A DNA stretch of 12,545 nt. Origin: a bacterium. GTDB taxonomy: Bacteria > Patescibacteriota > Minisyncoccia > UBA6257 > 2-01-FULL-56-20. Below are positions 5,892-11,452 of this stretch, in pieces. Every line of letters begins with the position of its first letter. The first letter of the stretch is position 1. The stretch lies in the NCBI GenBank assembly GCA_021813155.1, contig JAKALK010000022.1, forward strand, positions 1-12,545, in the 5' to 3' direction. A program made the position numbers and the translations under genes. The notes under the pieces were generated by a model. The model was given only the letters and a program-made list of their open reading frames with translations. It was not told where the DNA came from and searched no databases.

Positions 5892-7412
5892 TCAGTTCAC
5901 TGGCGCCGTCACCGCAGAAAAACTAACCGAGAATGCAAAACCCTGAGGACTTTGCCTAATTTCTGTTAGAGGTAGCTTCACATCGCTAAAATGCTTGTCG
6001 GCCTCAAGAGCTCGCTTAAAATCTAAAATGTCGCTGTCCGACTTCGCTGTTCCTGAGAGCGAAAGTTGATTACTGGATTCTCTCATACCCAAGCGTTCCA
6101 AAACAATATTATTTGCCGATATAAGACTATAAATTCTTTGAAACACTGGGGTTCGAAACTTTTCCTCTCTCCTTACGCCATCGACCGCATCTACTGAGCT
6201 ATTAAAATTCCGCGCCTCATTTTGGAGGGCTTCAACCTCTGCCATCTCCGCAGGGCTGAAACTTGGCGCGTTTGCTATCATCCTTTCTCTTTTTTTTGTA
6301 AGAAGAATATTCCCCCCTAAAAAAGCTAAAACAAGAAAAGAAAGTGCGACTGGGATTAAAACCCTCCAAAACCTCAGGAAGCCAATCACTTGCTGTGCTC
6401 TAAATTCATCCCTTGCTGTCACTCCTAAAAGACTAATATCTCGGTCTTCTTCTCTTGGCATTGACCCCCGAATGCCACTTCCCAGCGCCCCGAACCACTC
6501 AGGATCAACCGGCTTATCCAACTTCAGTTTTAAAGCCGTCACCGGTAGAGAAAAACCATCAACGATAATCTTCCTAACCTCTTCCTCAAGTCCTGGCGTA
6601 GCTAAAATTACCCCACCAATCGGTTCAGACCAATGTTGACTGTAAAAATTCAAAACCTGACGAAAACTCCCGGAAATAGAATTCCTAAAATCTAAAAGCG
6701 AAATTACGCGCGCATCACCTCTAATGTCCTTCCAATAATTCAAGTACTCGAAATACATCTCTCCCCTCCTCATAATTAAAAAATCCAAAATTTCATTATC
6801 CAAAGATAAAACTATATAAGACTTAGTCTCGTCGATACCTAAGCCTTGCCGCCGAATCAGCCTTGTTAAAGCTAAAGCTTTAGATTCTAGGGCCACTGCC
6901 AAAAACCCCCCTTCCTTAACAGCCCGACTAAACTCGTCCACTATTCCTTTTTGGACAAAAGCACTCAGCACTTCAAGTTTGTGTTCGGCTACGTTTTTGC
7001 CAACCACCTGCCAGTCAGAATAAACCTCCGCCATATCAACCGGAGACACCATTTGAGTATTTAGCATTACGGATTCACCTAACTTCCCCTCCTCAAGCTC
7101 CGGCAGGCTTATCACTTGACTATAAATACTCAACGATCCAAGCGAAATAACCACCGACACCTTCTCTTTTTTTGTCTTTAAACCGGGGATTTGTTCTCTT
7201 AGCCTCTTAAGAACTTGAGCAAGTTGCCCGTAGTCAGTCAACCGCCCACCCTGCACCACGCCCGGCGGCAATCTTAAACTGACCATCTGCCACTCTCGAC
7301 CATTAAATCGAGCGAATCGTACTGCCGAGTCAGAAATCTCAAGCCCCCCTACTATCGGTTGGACTTGAATAAATCGAATAAACTTCCTGATGTAGTAAAA
7401 AAATAGTTTCAT
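5892..7412 (-). CDS. PilM-PilN fusion protein, type IV pilus alignment component
   Basis: The 506-aa protein joins two parts that are usually separate. Residues about 17-320 form an actin-like PilM domain (VQPIVGGLEISDSAVRFARF near the start; LPELEEGKLGESVMLNTQ and VSPVDMAEVYSDW in the middle). Residues 326-329 ISLL resemble the INLL motif by which the PilN tail normally binds PilM. A single membrane helix follows (about 347-371), then a short coiled stretch and a PilN-like extracytoplasmic domain with LSLSGTAKSDSDILDFKRAL (450-469). In known systems PilM-PilN-PilO links the cytoplasmic motor to the outer part of the machine. ATG 7412 is chosen because it lies 4 nt after the stop of the upstream gene; an in-frame start at 7463 would overlap that gene by 47 nt and add 17 residues ahead of the domain. 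No PilO gene follows. The PilN part is less conserved than the PilM part. Confidence 0.85.
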   Translation of the reverse strand: MKLFFYYIRKFIRFIQVQPIVGGLEISDSAVRFARFNGREWQMVSLRLPPGVVQGGRLTDYGQLAQVLKRLREQIPGLKTKKEKVSVVISLGSLSIYSQVISLPELEEGKLGESVMLNTQMVSPVDMAEVYSDWQVVGKNVAEHKLEVLSAFVQKGIVDEFSRAVKEGGFLAVALESKALALTRLIRRQGLGIDETKSYIVLSLDNEILDFLIMRRGEMYFEYLNYWKDIRGDARVISLLDFRNSISGSFRQVLNFYSQHWSEPIGGVILATPGLEEEVRKIIVDGFSLPVTALKLKLDKPVDPEWFGALGSGIRGSMPREEDRDISLLGVTARDEFRAQQVIGFLRFWRVLIPVALSFLVLAFLGGNILLTKKRERMIANAPSFSPAEMAEVEALQNEARNFNSSVDAVDGVRREEKFRTPVFQRIYSLISANNIVLERLGMRESSNQLSLSGTAKSDSDILDFKRALEADKHFSDVKLPLTEIRQSPQGFAFSVSFSAVTAPVN

Positions 7413-7416
7413 GCTT

Positions 7417-7911
7417 TTAGCTACAAAAAGGTCCCGAACAAGTACTCCCCGTCGTCGAACCATAAACCCCTACCTCCTGCCTTAAAGAAACTACCCTTAC
7501 TTCTCCTGTTGATCGATTCACCGAGGCCACCATATTAATTTTTCGCCTCCGTCCGAGAATTGTCGCCTCGGAGTAAATATACACCTGCTTTGAACCTATC
7601 GGTGGTCTGCCACTGCAAATAGAATCTTCTTGAAGCACCGTCACTGTCGCTTCGTCGTTACCGATTGAGAAGTTGTAGGTGCAAGAAGGCGCCGACACGA
7701 AAAGTTCTCGATTTCTTGAAAGTTGTACCAGCGCATCGTTAGCTCCCGCAAGCGCTACTCCGAGCGCACGATTGGCCGCTTGAAAACCAAAGGTCGAGGT
7801 CATAAAACTAAAAACTAAGAAAGCCAGCGTAGCCCCAATTAAAACCACCGCTCCTCCGACAAGCAAAACTAACGTTAGCATCGCCTGACCCTTCCTTTGT
7901 GTATATATCAT
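7417..7911 (-). CDS. E5-less pilin-like protein (PilX-like), copy 1
   Basis: A 164-aa pilin-like protein, paralogous to the product of 5389-5880. A short lead MIYTQRKG ends at G8, the likely prepilin peptidase site, followed by QAMLTLVLLVGG and a helix to about residue 40; +5 is Thr, not Glu. It shares NRALGVALAGANDALVQLSR and VNRSTGEVRVVSL with its paralog. It differs by a C-terminal extension with two cysteines, CSGPFC (C158, C163), possibly a disulfide loop like that near the end of many pilins. ATG 7911 overlaps the stop of the upstream secreted repeat protein (ATGA, 7908-7911), and pilMN begins 4 nt after its own stop, so all three are likely co-translated. Whether it is built into the fibre or acts at the base cannot be told from sequence. 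Confidence 0.75.
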   Translation of the reverse strand: MIYTQRKGQAMLTLVLLVGGAVVLIGATLAFLVFSFMTSTFGFQAANRALGVALAGANDALVQLSRNRELFVSAPSCTYNFSIGNDEATVTVLQEDSICSGRPPIGSKQVYIYSEATILGRRRKINMVASVNRSTGEVRVVSLRQEVGVYGSTTGSTCSGPFCS

Positions 7912-8864
7912 GGGCTCCAGTTAATAATTATATCATCGACCCTCGGAGTAATCATCTGAGTTTTATCAGATTTCAGTCTTAATTTATAACGGAAGAAACG
8001 ATAGTTATTATGGTATCGATAATCAAGAGGTGTATAGTAAGTCCGACTTTTAATTTCGTAAGTGAATGAATAATACGTATTAGAAGTTCCATCAGGACCA
8101 ATAAAAGTCCAGGGGCCAGAGGAAGAGTTGCTGCCGGCCAACTGGAAAAATATCGCTGTCCCCGCCGGCACATATCCTTTAACGCTCACAGAATTGAATT
8201 GAGCTCCGCCCTGAATACCAGTGTCAAAAATTGCCGATTCTACAGAGCCATAAGTCGAAGTAGGGTACCAATCTGTTCTTACGCGGAACGGCGAAGAATC
8301 ACATATATAAGCGCCACCCATCCCCCCTTTGTCGCAGTTAAAAGCAATCCATCCAACTACGTCATTCCAAGCAAACTCGTGAAAATCACTTGGCGGCTGC
8401 TCAGAAACCAATTCAGTTACATTCACTTGATAGTCAAAAGCGGTTAAAGGGCAATCTGACGAAGAGCTAGCTGCGTTCGTCGTCCCGCAAAAACTAATCC
8501 ACCCTATAAGATCATTCCAAGCCCACCCTGAAAGCAACCCGTCACCTCGATTTTTAACCCTCCAGTCGCCCACAGTTGAACAGGAAATCAAATCACAATT
8601 TAAGACAATGTCGCTAGCCGAAGAGCTGGCATGCCCCGTCAACCTCTTTGATCCCACCCAAACATCGCCAGTTTCGTAAAAGTTAATCCAACCAAGAATA
8701 TCATTCCACGCCCAGTGATCGGTTATCGTGGCCTGAATATTCGTAGCCGCTCTGGCTACTGGAACATCAGTCTGCCACCACCCCATAAGTAAAAATACGC
8801 CCCCAAAAATAGCAGCCGAGACAAGAAAAACCATAATTGAATTCTTTGATATTTTTTTAATCAT
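7908..8864 (-). CDS. Secreted protein with AWND-x2-GWI repeats, putative pilus-associated adhesin
   Basis: No named family is recognised for this 318-aa protein. A signal peptide is clear: basic MIKKISKNS, a hydrophobic core (about 10-30), then VARA (36-39) with likely signal peptidase I cleavage after A39. Three aromatic repeats follow: WAWNDILGWINF (51-62), WAWNDLIGWISF (114-125) and FAWNDVVGWIAF (164-175). Each is followed by a cysteine pair (C90/C95, C126/C138, C177/C188). From about 205 the protein is rich in predicted beta strands with SAIFDTG (210-216), GSNSSSGPWTF (244-254) and a terminal ITPRVDDIIINW, resembling beta-sandwich modules of secreted binding proteins. There is no sortase motif or C-terminal helix. 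It sits between two pilin genes with 4-nt overlaps on both sides (8861-8864, 7908-7911). That placement suggests secretion with, or display on, the pilus; this is inference. Confidence 0.7.
   Translation of the reverse strand: MIKKISKNSIMVFLVSAAIFGGVFLLMGWWQTDVPVARAATNIQATITDHWAWNDILGWINFYETGDVWVGSKRLTGHASSSASDIVLNCDLISCSTVGDWRVKNRGDGLLSGWAWNDLIGWISFCGTTNAASSSSDCPLTAFDYQVNVTELVSEQPPSDFHEFAWNDVVGWIAFNCDKGGMGGAYICDSSPFRVRTDWYPTSTYGSVESAIFDTGIQGGAQFNSVSVKGYVPAGTAIFFQLAGSNSSSGPWTFIGPDGTSNTYYSFTYEIKSRTYYTPLDYRYHNNYRFFRYKLRLKSDKTQMITPRVDDIIINWSP
8340..8714 (-). repeat. Three protein-level AWND-x2-GWI repeats
   Basis: Three 12-residue units with consensus (W/F)AWND(I/L/V)(L/I/V)GWI(N/S/A)F are encoded at 8679-8714, 8490-8525 and 8340-8375. 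Start-to-start spacing is 63 and 50 residues. They belong to the secreted protein at 7908-8864. The AWND, GW and final F positions are invariant. Confidence 0.85.
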
Positions 8865-9502
8865 TGACTCTCAACGTCCAAAATTTTGATCGAGCCGGTG
8901 GTACTCGAAAAATTTATGTTTGAAGACGTAGCAAAGCCCGAGACCGTGCCAGTCACTGGCCCCCACAAATCAGGCCCTCCAGACCAATCGCTCTGGCTAA
9001 AAATCTGATTCTTAAATCGCGTCACATAAGTCGAAAAGGTACTAGTCTCGCTATCTGGCCACCTGAAAATTACCGTTACTTTCTTTGTAGACGGATCGTT
9101 TTTATCGCCAACGTTGCACGGCGCCACTCCGCTTACATAATCAATAGCAGAACGACAAACATCCTCAATATAGAAATACCGGGTATAAGTTGTGGTCCCA
9201 ACTACTATTAATTCTTGTCCCGAAGTCGACACAAATAAATTCGTTGTTGTTGTAAAATAAAAAGTATTATTCGTCCCGGTCGCCAAGGTATCAACATTGT
9301 GCCAATTACTCTCTGCTACAACTCGAAAATTCTCCAAAAGCTCCCTTCCTAAAGCTGCTCCGATCTTAGCTTCGTTAGTCTCACTCCTGATCTTGAGCGC
9401 CGGAGCAATCACCGCAATCGCCACTCCAATCATAATTACCCCAATTGCAATCGCAATGAGAATCTCCATTAATGACTGCCCCTTTTTACTAATTATAAGC
9501 AT
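8861..9502 (-). CDS. PilV-like type IV pilin
   Basis: A prepilin of 213 aa with a short lead MLIISKKG (cleavage expected after G8) and mature start QSLMEILIAIAIGVIMIGVA, with the conserved Glu at +5 (E13). The helix runs to about residue 35. The stretch ALGRELLENFRVVAESNWHN (50-69) resembles the post-helix region of PilV/GspI-like minor pilins. The remainder is Thr/Ser-rich and beta-like, with two cysteines around CRSAIDYVSGVAPC. I choose ATG 9502, 4 nt after the upstream pilin's stop; a TTG one codon earlier (9505) is possible. Its stop overlaps the start of the secreted repeat protein (ATGA). It may be a minor or a fibre pilin; there is no stronger major-pilin candidate in the window, so either is open. 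Confidence 0.82.
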   Translation of the reverse strand: MLIISKKGQSLMEILIAIAIGVIMIGVAIAVIAPALKIRSETNEAKIGAALGRELLENFRVVAESNWHNVDTLATGTNNTFYFTTTTNLFVSTSGQELIVVGTTTYTRYFYIEDVCRSAIDYVSGVAPCNVGDKNDPSTKKVTVIFRWPDSETSTFSTYVTRFKNQIFSQSDWSGGPDLWGPVTGTVSGFATSSNINFSSTTGSIKILDVESQ

Positions 9503-9506
9503 CAAA

Positions 9507-10109
9507 TTAATAATCTGACGAAGTGGTGTAAGTCACAAAACCCAAAGAAGAAACGGAGATCGTGGAAGAAATCGCAGAATTGCCGTTCATAATCAACTTC
9601 ACGCTGCTTGTTGCCACACCTAAATCTGTATTCTCGCTATACGACAACCGACCACTTATCGGATCAAAGGCAATATAACTATAGCAATAAGGATTCGGCT
9701 CCCAATTCCACGTGCTTGTCGTATCGAATAGCACCGAAGAAGGCAGAGGAAAAAAACTAAACTCATCCCTATGAATCCCGTCGAAAGGATAATTGTAGAC
9801 TTTCGGGGAAGCGTTGCCGTCATAGAAAACAGCGAAAAAGTGCTGGTCGGAATAAGCGTTAGTACAAGAAGCCTCAACTGGTTTATACCTTCCCCCGAAA
9901 GCCACTCCCCAAAGAGAACTTTTGTCCCAGCTTGCCGAGTGATCACGGGCCTGGTTTAGGGCCGCAACAATCTTTTCTACCGTTAAATCGAATTCTCGTC
10001 GCTTAGTCTGGTTTAGATAATTTGGAATATAAATCGCGGTTAAAATCGCCAAAATCGCTACCACCAAAAGTACTTCTACTAACGTAATGCCGTCTCGTTT
10101 TTTCATCAT
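9507..10109 (-). CDS. GspH/FimT-like type IV pilin
   Basis: A prepilin of 200 aa from ATG 10109. The lead MMKKRDG ends at G7; the mature protein begins ITLVEVLLVVAILAILTAIY, with Glu at +5 and the usual helix. The next part, VEKIVAALNQARDHSASWDK followed by WGVAFGG, matches the GspH/FimT pattern of minor pseudopilins (a helix with an ARD-type segment, then a beta domain). The last part has FDPISGRLSYSENTD and a serine-rich end. GTG at 10112 and ATG at 10106 are alternative starts; AAAGGAAG lies 8 nt before ATG 10109 and 5 nt before the GTG. It is the first gene of the pilin block, 4 nt before the PilV-like gene, and has the best promoter match in the pilus region. The GspH assignment rests on the pattern only. 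Confidence 0.83.
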   Translation of the reverse strand: MMKKRDGITLVEVLLVVAILAILTAIYIPNYLNQTKRREFDLTVEKIVAALNQARDHSASWDKSSLWGVAFGGRYKPVEASCTNAYSDQHFFAVFYDGNASPKVYNYPFDGIHRDEFSFFPLPSSVLFDTTSTWNWEPNPYCYSYIAFDPISGRLSYSENTDLGVATSSVKLIMNGNSAISSTISVSSLGFVTYTTSSDY

Positions 10110-10117
10110 CACAAAGT

Positions 10118-10125
10118 CTTCCTTT
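10118..10125 (-). promoter_or_regulatory. Shine-Dalgarno site of the GspH-like pilin
   Basis: AAAGGAAG on the minus strand, 8 nt before ATG 10109. It directly abuts the TATAAT box at 10126-10131, so transcripts starting from that box (near 10119) would lose most of it. It can serve only messages coming through from pilC. Confidence 0.5.
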
Positions 10126-10154
10126 ATTATAAATCACCTAAAAGGGCTTACCAA
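10126..10154 (-). promoter_or_regulatory. Candidate promoter before the pilin block
   Basis: TTGGTA (10149-10154, 4 of 6 matches to -35), a 17-bp spacer, and a perfect TATAAT (10126-10131). The 13 bp GGTGATTTATAAT (10126-10138) recur with one mismatch before pilC. The predicted start near 10119 leaves only about 7-10 nt of leader. Confidence 0.5.
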
Positions 10155-10180
10155 AAACCGACAAAGGGGAATTTGAAACC

Positions 10181-11389
10181 CTAAAAGCTAGAGGTTAGTT
10201 GGTAAATAGGCACAATAATAGAAAGCGCTACTACTCCCACCAAAAGCCCCATAAAAAGAAGGAGTAATGGCTCAAGAAAAGAAACGAGGGATTTAATAGC
10301 CGCTTCCACCCGCGAGGCATAAAAATTTGAAAGGGTTTCCAAAACATCCTCAAGATGTCCAGCTTTTTCAGAAACCGCGATCAAATTCGTCACTAATTTC
10401 GGAAAAGCCGACTCCCGCTTAAAAGCTTCGCTAACCGTAAGTCCCTTTGCCAACCCTTCTTCGCTCACTCGCCTGAGCGCAAATTTAAACTCTTCTAAAT
10501 TAACGGTGTCGGCCGCTATATTAATCGTTTGTACAATCGGCAACCCCGCTTTCATAAGCGAACTAGTCGTCGCTGCAAACCTCTGCACCGCCAACTCGCG
10601 ATAAACCTTCTTAACAAGCGGCAACTTGCTAAACATCCTAAAAGCAATCCGTCGGCCAACTCTGTTCTTGAAAAAGAAATAGGCCAAGAATAAGAGCAGC
10701 CCCAAAGTAACTCCAATAAAAAGCCCCGTGTGGGCATTAATAAACAAACCGATCCCAAAAACTACTCGCGAGAAGAAAGGAGGATTCATACCACTCTCGG
10801 TAAAAATTTTAGCAATTTTAGGCAACGCAAAAGTCACTAAGAAAATAAAAATAAAAACCGATGTAAGAAGCAAAATCACCGGATAAATTGCCGCCGACTT
10901 AATACTGTTCTTTAAAACTGCTTCCCGCTCCAAGGACATACTTAAATCCTCGAAAGTTTTCTGTAAATTACCAGACGTCTCCGCTGCCTTAATAAGACTT
11001 ATAAAAACCGGCGAGAAAATCTTAGGGTACCGAGCAAAAGTATAATGAAAAGGCTGCCCCCTGCCCAAGCCATCTCTAACCTCTAAAAGAAAAGCCTTCA
11101 TTGCTGGCTTGTCGAAATCCGCAATTAAAATATCTATCGCCGAGAGAAGATCGGTTCCTACTTTGAGCATTAAAGCTAAGTAGCGCGTCAAAAAAATCTT
11201 GTCGGTTAAGTTAATCTTCCCAAACACCCTGCGAATCTGCTTGCCTTCGGCTTCTTTAATTGGCTTGACTGAAACCGGCTTCAGCTCCCTCCCAGCCAAA
11301 TACTGGAGAGCCTGGCTGAAGCTATCCACCTCAATATCTCCCTCCGTCATCTTCCCATTTTTATCCGCCGCTAGATAATGAAAAAGCAT
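10181..11389 (-). CDS. pilC: Type IV pilus inner-membrane platform protein PilC
   Basis: PilC is the polytopic membrane protein on which PilB acts to add pilin subunits. The 402-aa product has a PilC/GspF-type N-terminus (MLFHYLAADKNGKMTEGDIE), then two T2SS-F domains at about 68-191 and 270-392. The repeated helical cores are visible as LTRYLALMLKVG (67-78) and FAATTSSLMKAGLP (271-284). Hydrophobic helices lie near 169-189, 210-239 and 372-394. Length is normal. ATG 11389 is 63 nt after the pilB stop, with no SD and a TATAAT only 8 nt upstream, so it may be translated from a leaderless message as well as by read-through. The pilin block follows after about 70 nt. An archaeal- or type II-secretion-like F protein is the alternative, but the neighbouring pilin and PilM genes favour type IV pili. 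Confidence 0.93.
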   Translation of the reverse strand: MLFHYLAADKNGKMTEGDIEVDSFSQALQYLAGRELKPVSVKPIKEAEGKQIRRVFGKINLTDKIFLTRYLALMLKVGTDLLSAIDILIADFDKPAMKAFLLEVRDGLGRGQPFHYTFARYPKIFSPVFISLIKAAETSGNLQKTFEDLSMSLEREAVLKNSIKSAAIYPVILLLTSVFIFIFLVTFALPKIAKIFTESGMNPPFFSRVVFGIGLFINAHTGLFIGVTLGLLLFLAYFFFKNRVGRRIAFRMFSKLPLVKKVYRELAVQRFAATTSSLMKAGLPIVQTINIAADTVNLEEFKFALRRVSEEGLAKGLTVSEAFKRESAFPKLVTNLIAVSEKAGHLEDVLETLSNFYASRVEAAIKSLVSFLEPLLLLFMGLLVGVVALSIIVPIYQLTSSF

Positions 11390-11397
11390 ACTCTTAA

Positions 11398-11410
11398 ATT
11401 ATAAACCACC
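11398..11410 (-). promoter_or_regulatory. TATAAT-containing element before pilC
   Basis: GGTGGTTTATAAT, with a perfect -10 hexamer at 11398-11403 ending 8 nt before the pilC ATG. No good -35 is present (TTCTTG at 17 bp, 2 of 6). It matches 12 of 13 bases of the element before the pilin block. A second TATAAT lies at 11435-11440, also without a -35. Confidence 0.4.
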
Positions 11411-11432
11411 GCATCTCAAACAAGAAACCACC
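11403..11432 (-). repeat. Direct repeat GGTGGTTT, 22-bp period
   Basis: The 8-mer GGTGGTTT occurs at 11425-11432 and 11403-11410 on the minus strand, 22 bp start to start, about two helical turns. The second copy overlaps the TATAAT before pilC, so the pair could be an activator or repressor site; chance is not excluded. Confidence 0.3.
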
Positions 11433-11452
11433 CTATTATACAGAATGAGACC

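Noticed and set aside
7413..7463. Upstream in-frame start of the PilM-PilN gene at 7463
   Set aside because: It would overlap the preceding pilin-like gene by 47 nt and add a basic 17-residue lead unlike PilM; ATG 7412 lies 4 nt after that gene's stop.
7979..8173. Alternative frame within the repeat protein gene
   Set aside because: No start context or motif; it is an out-of-frame reading of the beta-rich C-terminal region.
9503..9505. TTG 9505 as start of the PilV-like pilin
   Set aside because: An ATG follows at once and gives the same lead with a 4-nt gap; the TTG adds nothing.
11414..11450. Possible hairpin (TCTCA/TGAGA) as a pilB terminator
   Set aside because: The stem is only 5 bp with a loop of about 27 nt and no U-run follows; not a credible intrinsic terminator.
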